Shown here in pieces: positions 11,965 to 24,403 of a DNA stretch of 64,000 bases (its first letter is position 1; each line of letters starts with the position of its first letter). The position numbers and the translations under genes were made by a program. The stretch is from Heracleum sosnowskyi (Eukaryota; Streptophyta; Magnoliopsida; Apiales; Apiaceae): assembly GCA_030848705.1 (NCBI GenBank), contig CM061238.1:48523133-48587132 (forward strand), read 5' to 3'. The notes beneath the pieces were generated by a model. It was given only the letters and a program-made list of their open reading frames with translations. It searched no databases and was not told where the DNA came from.

Positions 11965-14699
11965 GTTAGGTTACAGTCCTCAGAAACGATAGGAGATTGA
12001 GTCTTACAATACCCTTAATAATGATAAGGACATCTAGAGCTCAAATTGAGTTCGTAGTCGGGTTAGAGGACATGACCCTGACCGTTTAAGATGAAGCCCG
12101 AGAGGGGACTTCTTCTGGGAAACCGTACTTAGGACTTCATGGTTAGTCACCTCGAATCGTATAAGTTATAGATTGATGGGATTCTGAGATACCAGATCCC
12201 GAGGCCTTTGAATAGGCATTGGATGATGCGCTCCTTGAAATGGACGGAGATCTGATAAAGGAAGATCCATAGGAGGATCTAGAGGAAGACCCCATAGTGG
12301 GTCAAGGAAAGAATCTTGTAGAGGACGTGTTAATTGATAAAGATGTAGTATGTTACTTGAGGTCGTACAATAGGACCGGACGAACCTTCAAGGGACAAAT
12401 AAGTGACGAGACGAGAGTTTAAGGATCGTTCATGATTCATCAAGAGATATGACAAAGAAAATGGAGTAGAGTCTCCAAAGCAGAAGAGGTAGAGGCAGTA
12501 TAGCCAGTATCAGTGGATTGATTCGACTTGAACGAAACCTGTTACTCGTAGTCGGTTATAGTTGCCCATAAGGAGGCGGCATACGTAAGAACCAAGATGT
12601 TCAGATTTTCACGAACGATTAAGGGTACTTAGTTGCCTAGAATAGTGGAAGGAATTGTTTTGGGCTATGAGATTTCAAACCCCCACGACCAGCGATTCCA
12701 CTGGAAATAGTGTCTATTACATCATTGAGGGATTTTATTATCTCAAGGAGGATTTTGGGTATATGTACCATGTAAATGTTATGGTAAGACAAGCACGCTA
12801 AGACGGGATCGAGAACGAGATTTACCACCCTCAGGAAACCAGGAAGGAATTATAAGGATAGAACAGAAAGGTCGGAAATCAGATCCGAGTATTACTAGTA
12901 GGTAAATAGATTGATCAAATTTCCCAGATTTGGAGAGAAATTCAGCAAATTTTGGCAACCCTTGTCTTTCTGATTACCCGAGGATGTCACCAAAGAGAGT
13001 GGAAACTAGAGCGAACCCTGTGGATTGGGTAAGATAACCGCTATATGGGTTGGTGGACAGACCCTGATTGCTATAATTGATTGTAGAGATAAAATGGTGA
13101 AGTTGAGATTAGACGGTAAAGGCGAAATATATTTAAGGACCAAGACGGACTGAGAAATTCCGGGATTGACTTAAATGAAAAGGCTATTGTGCCAAAAGTG
13201 TTAAGCTTATGTAGCACACGGGATTGATATGGGAGAAGGAATATTGGGTATAAAGATGATTGAAATAGAGACCGGATTTAAGCTTGTAGTTTCTAACGAT
13301 CTTCCTAAGTACCGCCCAATCGACATGTGGAATTGTCATTGCTATGGGCGACAACGGTATCGAAGTCTTCTTATAGAACAGAACGCTTACTTGAGATGTT
13401 TGCGCCTAATCGAATAGAACTCCCTGCGATTGCAAATGTTGATGGTTGAATTCTTAGCGACTATTATAAGTCGGCAATGACGTAAGTATCGAACACCTTA
13501 GGGTGCGTGGAAAAGAAAAGCTTTGGAATTGAACGATTATCCATCAGAGGAGCCGACATAAAAGGCATCCGTAGAGACCTTGGTAGTACCCTCCCCATTT
13601 GCAAATTATGTGGGATATTTCCCCAATCTATGATCTATCTTGACCTCTTTCCAAGAAAGAATTCTGATAAAGGGTATATTCCCTCTTTGAAGTTATTTTA
13701 TAACACTTGTGCTAAACCATATTCAGTTTCACCTGTGCTAGAGGCTGTCACAATGCCTACTTTCAGGTTTTCGAAGCCCTGTCAAATGATGTTATTTAAG
13801 CTTTGACTTTTCTTCAAATAATGAATGACCCTATGGTGATACCTCACCACTTGTTTGTTAGGTACCAGTATCTTTTTGGTTATTCTTTTCTTTGTATTTT
13901 CTTTGGAAACCGCACCTTTGGAATCTGTTCAATTTTAAATCCAAGGTGTTCCTTTGAGAAATATTGTCGAATGGCGATAATCATTAAATTGATCTCGAAT
14001 TGCTTTCATACTTTTCAACTTCCACTGAGACGAACAACCCTAGACTTATAGGGGCTACAAGGACTATCTGTCTGTGTGATAGAAGTCTGATGGGACGCCA
14101 TCACTTGTAAGTTGTGAAATACAAGAAGGCTAATTAACTTTAGTAATGTCTCAATCGAGGCACACAACGTTGAGTTCTTATGATCTTGTTGATCTCTCGG
14201 TAAATTCTTTTACCTCCAATAAGGTTACCTTAAAACTCATGACCTTACGATCACCAGTGTGTGACGTTTTCCTTGATATGGGAGCTGTCTTTTCAAGGCC
14301 CCATAATTTTGTTATCCGTATTGAATTTCAAGGGGAGGCCAACCAGGTCAAATAAGTCAAAATTCGCTGATAGGAATTAGATTCGCGACGAAATCGCCTA
14401 TGTCAGGAGCGAATCCCTAAGACGAATAGAATGTCAGTGACATATCAATGAAATTGGTTTATTCTCCCAAGGATATTATGATAATGGAAAGCGTGTCAAT
14501 CGATATATGTGAAAGAAATAGCGATGTGCCGTGAACTCCAATGACAACGGTGTTAGATAGATGCCCTATAGTGGAATTGAGATGTTGGAGGAGTTGTGTA
14601 CCCATGGACACTACCTCTGGGTTAGTAAGATAAGTACTGACGATGGAGTCAGAGGGAGCTAGTATTGTGACTTAGGAGAGGTGCAACGTGTGTTGATTT

Positions 14700-15935
14700 A
14701 GGGGAATAATTTTCGGAGATATATGGAGACCCGGATGAAAATGAAAGTTAAAGAGTTAAAACAAGAAACCATGACTGTGACCGAGTATGAGGCCAAGTTT
14801 TCCGAATTATTGAGGTTTGTTCCGGAGTTTGTGAACACAGAATAAAAGAAAGCCAGTAGGTTTCAACCAGGGCTACCTCCAACAAGCAGCCCACTGTCAG
14901 GACCTTTAAATAATAGGTACCCTTGTAAATGATTGTTTGATCAGCGGAAGAACGTTGTGTATTTCCAAATTTATTTAAGAACTGGGTATCACCAGTTGGA
15001 AGTTAAATCCGAGGATATACCCAAGACTGCGATTCGTACCAGGAATAGACACTTCGAGTTTTCAGCAAGGTTATTTTGGGATTGACTAATGCACCCACAA
15101 ATTTCTATGGAATGTAATGAATGGACTTTGAGTTATCCGTGATAGTAGAAAACGTGAGATGGAGAAATGGCTAGAATTGACCTAGAATTATGACTGTGAG
15201 ATACACTACCATCCGGGGAAGGCCAATGTGGTGGCCGGTACCCTTAATTAAAATGGGACAGAGATGGATTCCGAATGATCGGGAATTAAAGAATGAGATT
15301 TTACACAAAACCCAAGTTAGTCCAAGAAACTAGAAAGACAAAAGATTTCACCAACAAACGGCTAGTGACAACCATGGCAGATAGAGAAAGTATGCGAACT
15401 AAGCTCGCGAGTATAGAGATAGTACTGCTACTGATAAGCTAAATGGCAAGTTGATGAATGGCAAACAAGTTTATGCTGGTGTATTTCTGTGCAAACAAGA
15501 TAGAGAATATGAGGTTAGAGATTCGTGATGTTAAAGGTATCTCCAAGGAAGGAATTAATGAGATTTGAAAAGAAAGGGAAGTGAGCCCGAGATTCATTGG
15601 GCCATCTGAGATTTAAGACGCGCCAGTAAGGTGGCCTACGAGCCAGCCTTACCCCCCAAACTAGTAGAATGGTCATAACGGGGTTCATGTGTCAATGCTA
15701 CGTCAGTATATTATAGATGCCCGACATATGTAGAGTACGAGCACGTAGACATACAACCAGACTTGACCTATGTGGAGCAATCAATGGAAATTATAGATCG
15801 AAAGGAACAAGTACTCCGAAACAAGGTCATCAAACTAGTCAGAGTGGTATGGAGGAATCATAATGTGGAAGAATCAACTTGGGAGCTAGAGAGCGAGATG
15901 CTAGAAAGATATCCCCATTTGTTTTCAGAGTGATT
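14700..15935 (+). pseudogene. Collapsed gag-pol remnants, unit 1
   Basis: Short fragments in the normal order but with nearly everything between them lost. A gag piece lies near 14720-14880 (KELKQETMTVTEYEAKFSEL, then a stop). An RT piece lies near 14955-15090 (LRTGYHQLEVKSEDIPKTA). An RNase H/junction piece lies near 15165-15240 (YHPGKANVVAGTL). An integrase tail with chromo-like end lies near 15775-15930 (RKEQVLRNKV, WRNHNVEESTW, ERYPHLF). Many stops interrupt it. The motifs match Tekay/Del-type chromoviruses. The element must have relied on enzymes of another copy. Confidence 0.75.
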
Positions 15936-15953
15936 CCGGGACGGAATCCTTTT

Positions 15954-15966
15954 AAGGAGGGGAGAC
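15954..15966 (+). other. Polypurine tract, unit 1
   Basis: AAGGAGGGGAGAC directly precedes the LTR2 start TGTAAG. The same tract is at 24391-24403. Confidence 0.88.
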
Positions 15967-18900
15967 TGTAAGACCCCAGATTTTGGGTAGAATTAAAACT
16001 TTTATTATATGTTGATGTAAATATGGATAGTGGCAATGACTTTGAGAATCAAGTTATGAAATGAATATGAATTTCGGTTTTCAAACATTTTGAGAATAGT
16101 AAGAATGGACTGAACATATAGATAAGAATAATCTCTCTGGAAAATAAGAATACAATATTCCAAGGAAGAAAAGTATTTTTATGTCATCCAAATCGATATC
16201 TGGTATGCATCCGACAACTCCGTAAACAAGATAGCGTGTGCCCGAGAAAGCACTAGAACATTTCTAAGTGCAAGAAGTAAAGAGAAATAAACCAAGAATA
16301 TTGGAACGGATATTGATCCAAAGAATTATAGAAAAACCACTGATGAATAGTAACTTTTGATGAATAGTAAATTTTTGTCATTTAAAAAGTTTTTCAGACC
16401 ACCCTATATGCGGAACGATATAATGAACTTTCAAAGCTGTATTGGTGATCTACGATGAAAATAAAGGAATGCAAAAGCTGTCAGAATCGGAAAAATAGCA
16501 TCTCCGTTTTCTCCGAAATTTCGCCATAAACGGACGGATTAATCATTATTTGGGAATATTGAAGGATTTAGATTATCAATTCCATGGATATGGATTTAAT
16601 AAAAGAATTAGAGATATTAAGAACGATTACGATAAACTACTTCGATAAAACACTTAAGAAACCCTGCGAACTTTTTACGCGATTAAACGGAGACGGAACA
16701 ACGAGACATTACAGGATTAAAATACAGACATGGAAGTAACATGTAACAAGATTAATTCGAGGAATGCAACATTTGGATCATTAATGTGAAAAGAAACAAA
16801 CTAGTAAAGCTGCTTTGCCACCATGACCCTCCAGTGCTTGACATGTGTCCATGTTTGCCACCATGACCCTCCATGGCTCGACACGTGTCCCTGTGACTAG
16901 CCAAAGTGTGGTGACTCACCACTTTCTAATACAAAATATCAGCCTTATCATTAATTGGCCAAAACAAAAAGAAAAGAAGAATTCATCCATTTTGAAGAGA
17001 AAACCCGAGGGAGAAATGAGGAGAAAAATGGTGGAGAAAGAATTGATCATAACTTGAGTTTCTCTTGGCGGTTTTTGGCGTTCCACCACTCAAATAGAAG
17101 CTCTCGAGAAGCCCGACGTAACCATGGTAAGCAATCGCCTCACCTCTGTGATTTACCCTTCGATTTCAGTGAGTAACAGTTGGAGAAGATGATGAATAGT
17201 AACTTGTATTTTGCTTTGTTGCTTTTGATATTGAGTTTGTGGCTTCCAAAGGTTGTATTAAGCAAGGATCTAAAGGTTACATAAGGAATATAGCAGCAAG
17301 CAAGCTTGGAGGAAGGTATAAACCTCTGCCCCTTTGAGTTTTATATGAGTTTTAAAGTGGTTTTGATGTTCATGTAAAGTTAAGATCATGATTAAGTGAT
17401 TTAGTGATTGTTTGGATTTGTTTAAATGTGTAAAATGATGGGTGTTGGATTTTAGCCTCACCACTGATCTTAGAGGTGTAGGTTGGTTGTTTGTTGAGGT
17501 TGTGGATGTATGGTATGCCCGGTGTGGCTTGGTTATGTTGTGACAAAATTGGATTATTCGATTTTAAGCCGTCGTAATGCCCGATTTTCGGTAACTCTAT
17601 AAACTGCCTAGAATCCGAAACCCTAACTGCCTCTTTTGTTTCAGTTATGAACATGAGTGTGTAGAACTTTGTTTCTAGTTTACGTGAGCGCAAGAATCAT
17701 GTCATTACGATTTACGGTTTATGAGATATGACCATTTTAGTGAAAGTGGTTCAAGGAATGAGATTGCAGAAATGTACCAACTTTGTGGCTATGTTTGAGA
17801 CCCTTAAGAGTTGTTTTAAAATATGAAATTTTGTATTGAAGTGTCAAGGGCAGTTACGAAGGTTTGTACGAAGGTTTCGAGTCCAAAAGATTATTTTCCA
17901 ATTTTATAAAAATGTGTTAGCCGAGGTTGCGCAAGTGAAAACCACTAAGAACATGACTTAGAAACCAATGTTGTAAATGGTTAAGTATAACTTGTATTCG
18001 AGGATCGATTTCGGACTAAACCTATGACTTAAGTAATTGTCGATTAAACATGGACTTAGTATGAGCCTATAACGAGCTAGTAATTCCTTGGTTGTGTTTC
18101 TCTTACGTGTTTAAGCATTGTGTACAAGTGGATTATCCAGGGGATTAATCGTGCGTTTCTTTGACTTGGTCTAGATTGTCCGGCATCGTCGCGAACCCCT
18201 ATCACTTCTTGAGCATGAGGCAAGTTTTCTAAATCTATACTTTGAAGTATTGATTATATATTACTGTTTTTGCCATGTGTGGAGTTATACAGTTTTGCGA
18301 TACATGTTATATATTGTATAAAATAGAGTTTGATTTTGGTTTATATATGAGCTTTGAGATAAAGTAGTTATAAACCGGCGTACCTTGTAGCTCTGGAGAT
18401 AAGAGCATACTTCTTGTTTTTGACTCTAGACCGGGAGTCAGTACTTTGAGATATAGAGATAGTCGTGGAAACCCGGAGGGATTCTAGCGGCAGTGTGCTA
18501 ATTATTTTGAGGACTGCTATTATTAAACGTTAATTATATTTCTAGAAAGTATTAATTACCTGGAAATGATTTGAGGAATGTTATTTGAATATTACCTCAT
18601 TCGAAGGTTGTTACTTGGAAATGATTTGGTAATTGGCTTAGTTAATGAATATTATTTTCAAATATTCATTTAAGGATTACTTAGTTAATGAATATTATTT
18701 TCAAATATTCATTTAAGGATTACTTAGTTAATGAATATTATTTTCAAATATTCATTTGAGGTTTACTTATTTAATAAATACGATTAATTATTTTCAAATC
18801 AAAAAGAGGTTCCCAAAACATTGTTTTCCATTTGAATCTGTCTTTTAAGAAGATTTAAATGCTCGCTCAACTATCAAAAATATGGGAAGCCTGATTTAAG

Positions 18901-20385
18901 TGACTACTACTCTTTTTTTTAAACTCTCAATTCAAAAACTGTCAAGGGACAGATATTTTCTTGGAGCAATTTAATTGCTGCCAGTCTAATGTTGTGTTAC
19001 CACCTCAATGATCGAGGGGTAAATTCATGGAACAAGTCGATATCCATTAACAAGCATAGCTTGGGAAATATTGGAGAATCTTCCTTTCCAACCTAGATAT
19101 AACTACTTAGTGGAGTCGTATCAACAAGTGTTACACTTGGGGAAAGGAGGACGATCTTTACGTTTCAGAGTCATGGATTTCATCTGAACTAGGAGTGGTG
19201 TAAGTGGTCAAGTTGCGTGGGCCCATCCAACTTTTATATTGCCCCAAATGGGCCGGGAGGTCATAGTAAGGCGGTAGACAATGTCAGGCCGTCGTGATAC
19301 TTCCATCTACATGTAGAAAACTATTTGAGCGGTGCGACCTGCTACTGATCATAGTAAGGTTAGGCACAGCGGACGCGGTAGCAACTCCAGTATTAGTTCA
19401 TCATCCAATTTGGATATTCCTGCAACATGTATTGGGATGAAAAACCAATTATGTTGGCAGGGGGTCGAAAAAGATTGAAAATGAAGTGACAATAAATTCA
19501 TGCAACTTCATCTTTTATTTTATGAGTTATGACTCTGTGGATACCTTACATAACATGAGTTATGGTAAGGGAGTTGTTTATACTGAATCACCTTATAACT
19601 TCATCCTTTAAGTTATGTGTTGATATTCTGCTTACATAGCAGATATTTTTGGAAAGGTTATATTGGTTTACTTTGAAACCTCATCTTTTATATTATACGA
19701 GAACTTTGTTCATAATATAGCAAAAGTTTGTAGAAATATTATGAAAATGATATTTGAAGTACAATAATGGTACTGTTTTTGGGAATACATTCCGATAAGG
19801 ATATAATTTCAGTATCGAGATATTTTGACAAATTATTGTCTTATACCCGTTTTATTCTGGGTTGAGTTAAAGGCAGAATTATGCCATACTTTCTTTTCCT
19901 TGCTGAGCTATCGCTCACTCTTGCTATTGTTTTATATATATTATATAGCAGCGAAGCAGGATGCCAATGGGACGGCACATACCCCGCAAGGCGTTTTCAT
20001 AAATAGTTTCTAGCAGTGATCCCGAGAGTAGTACGAACCAATCGAATCAGGCTACAACTTTTGGTATTCAACTTATGTATAGATATGAATGGTATGAGAG
20101 GATTGTGAGCATCAGAAGGCTAAGTTGGAAATGTAACATTTCTTAGAAATTGTATCAGTGACAGATTTAAAGACATTTGGGTATTGTAATAAAAATTATT
20201 TATTCCGCAGTTGTTGTATCGTGTCGTTTCTGAGACTCTAACCTCTGTGTGTGTGTGTGTGTGAGACAAATATTGTGGGGTCATGAGCAGGTGAATTATG
20301 CACGATGTGAGTAATACAAGTAAGGCAAGGAGTAAATGGACCGTGACTACTCTAAATCCCTGACCCCGGATTTGGGGCTGTTACA
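15967..20385 (+). mobile_element. LTR2, chimeric central LTR (4419 bp)
   Basis: Its left part follows LTR3 at sites where LTR1 and LTR3 differ: no 11-bp duplication near 17463, TAATGAACTTTCAAAGC at 16422, and TCTAGCGG at 18483. Its right part follows LTR1: ATAAATAG at 19999 where LTR3 has ATAAACAG, the shorter TG run, GAGCAGGTG, and ATGGACCGTG. The switch lies between about 18563 and 19999. A 527-bp deletion with a 4-bp junction overlap (CTTA, 18637-18640) lies inside that interval. Confidence 0.92.
18637..18640. other. Microhomology junction of the 527-bp LTR2 deletion
   Basis: In LTR3 the left side is GGCTTA|TAAGC (27072-27077) and the right side is TACTTA|GTTAATG (27601-27604). LTR2 joins them as GGCTTAGTTAATG. 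The shared CTTA is the overlap. The length difference between LTRs accounts for exactly 527 bp once the other indels are counted. Confidence 0.9.
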
Positions 20386-20389
20386 GAAA

Positions 20390-20401
20390 TGGTATCAGAG
20401 C
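20390..20401 (+). other. Primer binding site, unit 2
   Basis: TGGTATCAGAGC, 4 bp after LTR2. Its survival next to the chimeric LTR shows that LTR2 can serve as a 5' LTR in structure. Confidence 0.93.
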
Positions 20402-23136
20402 GTTAGGTTACAGTCCTCAGAAACGATAGGAGATTGAGTCTTACAATACCCTTAATAATGATAAGGACATCTAGAGCTCAAATTGAGTTCGTAGTCGGGT
20501 TAGAGGACATGACCCTGACCGTTTAAGATGAAGCCCGAGAGGGGACTTCTTCTGGGAAACCGTACTTAGGACTTCATGGTTAGTCACCTCGAATCGTATA
20601 AGTTATAGATTGATGGGATTCTGAGATACCAGATCCCGAGGCCTTTGAATAGGCATTGGATGATGCGCTCCTTGAAATGGACGGAGATCTGATAAAGGAA
20701 GATCCATAGGAGGATCTAGAGGAAGACCCCATAGTGGGTCAAGGAAAGAATCTTGTAGAGGACGTGTTAATTGATAAAGATGTAGTATGTTACTTGAGGT
20801 CGTACAATAGGACCGGACGAACCTTCAAGGGACAAATAAGTGACGAGACGAGAGTTTAAGGATCGTTCATGATTCATCAAGAGATATGACAAAGAAAATG
20901 GAGTAGAGTCTCCAAAGCAGAAGAGGTAGAGGCAGTATAGCCAGTATCAGTGGATTGATTCGACTTGAACGAAACCTGTTACTCGTAGTCGGTTATAGTT
21001 GCCCATAAGGAGGCGGCATACGTAAGAACCAAGATGTTCAGATTTTCACGAACGATTAAGGGTACTTAGTTGCCTAGAATAGTGGAAGGAATTGTTTTGG
21101 GCTATGAGATTTCAAACCCCCACGACCAGCGATTCCACTGGAAATAGTGTCTATTACATCATTGAGGGATTTTATTATCTCAAGGAGGATTTTGGGTATA
21201 TGTACCATGTAAATGTTATGGTAAGACAAGCACGCTAAGACGGGATCGAGAACGAGATTTACCACCCTCAGGAAACCAGGAAGGAATTATAAGGATAGAA
21301 CAGAAAGGTCGGAAATCAGATCCGAGTATTACTAGTAGGTAAATAGATTGATCAAATTTCCCAGATTTGGAGAGAAATTCAGCAAATTTTGGCAACCCTT
21401 GTCTTTCTGATTACCCGAGGATGTCACCAAAGAGAGTGGAAACTAGAGCGAACCCTGTGGATTGGGTAAGATAACCGCTATATGGGTTGGTGGACAGACC
21501 CTGATTGCTATAATTGATTGTAGAGATAAAATGGTGAAGTTGAGATTAGACGGTAAAGGCGAAATATATTTAAGGACCAAGACGGACTGAGAAATTCCGG
21601 GATTGACTTAAATGAAAAGGCTATTGTGCCAAAAGTGTTAAGCTTATGTAGCACACGGGATTGATATGGGAGAAGGAATATTGGGTATAAAGATGATTGA
21701 AATAGAGACCGGATTTAAGCTTGTAGTTTCTAACGATCTTCCTAAGTACCGCCCAATCGACATGTGGAATTGTCATTGCTATGGGCGACAACGGTATCGA
21801 AGTCTTCTTATAGAACAGAACGCTTACTTGAGATGTTTGCGCCTAATCGAATAGAACTCCCTGCGATTGCAAATGTTGATGGTTGAATTCTTAGCGACTA
21901 TTATAAGTCGGCAATGACGTAAGTATCGAACACCTTAGGGTGCGTGGAAAAGAAAAGCTTTGGAATTGAACGATTATCCATCAGAGGAGCCGACATAAAA
22001 GGCATCCGTAGAGACCTTGGTAGTACCCTCCCCATTTGCAAATTATGTGGGATATTTCCCCAATCTATGATCTATCTTGACCTCTTTCCAAGAAAGAATT
22101 CTGATAAAGGGTATATTCCCTCTTTGAAGTTATTTTATAACACTTGTGCTAAACCATATTCAGTTTCACCTGTGCTAGAGGCTGTCACAATGCCTACTTT
22201 CAGGTTTTCGAAGCCCTGTCAAATGATGTTATTTAAGCTTTGACTTTTCTTCAAATAATGAATGACCCTATGGTGATACCTCACCACTTGTTTGTTAGGT
22301 ACCAGTATCTTTTTGGTTATTCTTTTCTTTGTATTTTCTTTGGAAACCGCACCTTTGGAATCTGTTCAATTTTAAATCCAAGGTGTTCCTTTGAGAAATA
22401 TTGTCGAATGGCGATAATCATTAAATTGATCTCGAATTGCTTTCATACTTTTCAACTTCCACTGAGACGAACAACCCTAGACTTATAGGGGCTACAAGGA
22501 CTATCTGTCTGTGTGATAGAAGTCTGATGGGACGCCATCACTTGTAAGTTGTGAAATACAAGAAGGCTAATTAACTTTAGTAATGTCTCAATCGAGGCAC
22601 ACAACGTTGAGTTCTTATGATCTTGTTGATCTCTCGGTAAATTCTTTTACCTCCAATAAGGTTACCTTAAAACTCATGACCTTACGATCACCAGTGTGTG
22701 ACGTTTTCCTTGATATGGGAGCTGTCTTTTCAAGGCCCCATAATTTTGTTATCCGTATTGAATTTCAAGGGGAGGCCAACCAGGTCAAATAAGTCAAAAT
22801 TCGCTGATAGGAATTAGATTCGCGACGAAATCGCCTATGTCAGGAGCGAATCCCTAAGACGAATAGAATGTCAGTGACATATCAATGAAATTGGTTTATT
22901 CTCCCAAGGATATTATGATAATGGAAAGCGTGTCAATCGATATATGTGAAAGAAATAGCGATGTGCCGTGAACTCCAATGACAACGGTGTTAGATAGATG
23001 CCCTATAGTGGAATTGAGATGTTGGAGGAGTTGTGTACCCATGGACACTACCTCTGGGTTAGTAAGATAAGTACTGACGATGGAGTCAGAGGGAGCTAGT
23101 ATTGTGACTTAGGAGAGGTGCAACGTGTGTTGATTT

Positions 23137-24372
23137 AGGGGAATAATTTTCGGAGATATATGGAGACCCGGATGAAAATGAAAGTTAAAGAGTTAAAACA
23201 AGAAACCATGACTGTGACCGAGTATGAGGCCAAGTTTTCCGAATTATTGAGGTTTGTTCCGGAGTTTGTGAACACAGAATAAAAGAAAGCCAGTAGGTTT
23301 CAACCAGGGCTACCTCCAACAAGCAGCCCACTGTCAGGACCTTTAAATAATAGGTACCCTTGTAAATGATTGTTTGATCAGCGGAAGAACGTTGTGTATT
23401 TCCAAATTTATTTAAGAACTGGGTATCACCAGTTGGAAGTTAAATCCGAGGATATACCCAAGACTGCGATTCGTACCAGGAATAGACACTTCGAGTTTTC
23501 AGCAAGGTTATTTTGGGATTGACTAATGCACCCACAAATTTCTATGGAATGTAATGAATGGACTTTGAGTTATCCGTGATAGTAGAAAACGTGAGATGGA
23601 GAAATGGCTAGAATTGACCTAGAATTATGACTGTGAGATACACTACCATCCGGGGAAGGCCAATGTGGTGGCCGGTACCCTTAATTAAAATGGGACAGAG
23701 ATGGATTCCGAATGATCGGGAATTAAAGAATGAGATTTTACACAAAACCCAAGTTAGTCCAAGAAACTAGAAAGACAAAAGATTTCACCAACAAACGGCT
23801 AGTGACAACCATGGCAGATAGAGAAAGTATGCGAACTAAGCTCGCGAGTATAGAGATAGTACTGCTACTGATAAGCTAAATGGCAAGTTGATGAATGGCA
23901 AACAAGTTTATGCTGGTGTATTTCTGTGCAAACAAGATAGAGAATATGAGGTTAGAGATTCGTGATGTTAAAGGTATCTCCAAGGAAGGAATTAATGAGA
24001 TTTGAAAAGAAAGGGAAGTGAGCCCGAGATTCATTGGGCCATCTGAGATTTAAGACGCGCCAGTAAGGTGGCCTACGAGCCAGCCTTACCCCCCAAACTA
24101 GTAGAATGGTCATAACGGGGTTCATGTGTCAATGCTACGTCAGTATATTATAGATGCCCGACATATGTAGAGTACGAGCACGTAGACATACAACCAGACT
24201 TGACCTATGTGGAGCAATCAATGGAAATTATAGATCGAAAGGAACAAGTACTCCGAAACAAGGTCATCAAACTAGTCAGAGTGGTATGGAGGAATCATAA
24301 TGTGGAAGAATCAACTTGGGAGCTAGAGAGCGAGATGCTAGAAAGATATCCCCATTTGTTTTCAGAGTGATT
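23137..24372 (+). pseudogene. Collapsed gag-pol remnants, unit 2
   Basis: Duplicate of the remnants at 14700-15935, with the same stops and the same gag, RT, RNase H and integrase-tail fragments. Because the breaks are shared, the decay predates the tandem duplication. Confidence 0.75.
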
Positions 24373-24390
24373 CCGGGACGGAATCCTTTT

Positions 24391-24403
24391 AAGGAGGGGA
24401 GAC
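24391..24403 (+). other. Polypurine tract, unit 2
   Basis: AAGGAGGGGAGAC directly before LTR3. Confidence 0.88.

Larger units (their letters stand above)
11949..15966 (+). mobile_element. Internal region 1 of inner gypsy array (4018 bp)
   Basis: Runs from just after LTR1 to the LTR2 start. Positions 11965-14700 hold no recognisable coding domain; the frames of up to 99 aa here show no family motif. Positions 14700-15935 hold collapsed gag and pol fragments. At every place I compared it is identical to internal region 2, and it has the same length. Confidence 0.92.
20386..24403 (+). mobile_element. Internal region 2 of inner gypsy array (4018 bp)
   Basis: Same length and, wherever compared, the same sequence as internal region 1. 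It begins with the primer site at 20390-20401 and ends with the polypurine tract at 24391-24403. The 20402-23136 stretch has no recognisable coding domain. Confidence 0.92.

Noticed and set aside
11949..14700. Several 60-99-codon frames duplicated at 20386-23137
   Set aside because: They are identical because the DNA is duplicated, show no domain motifs, and sit in a region full of stops; duplication alone is not evidence of coding.
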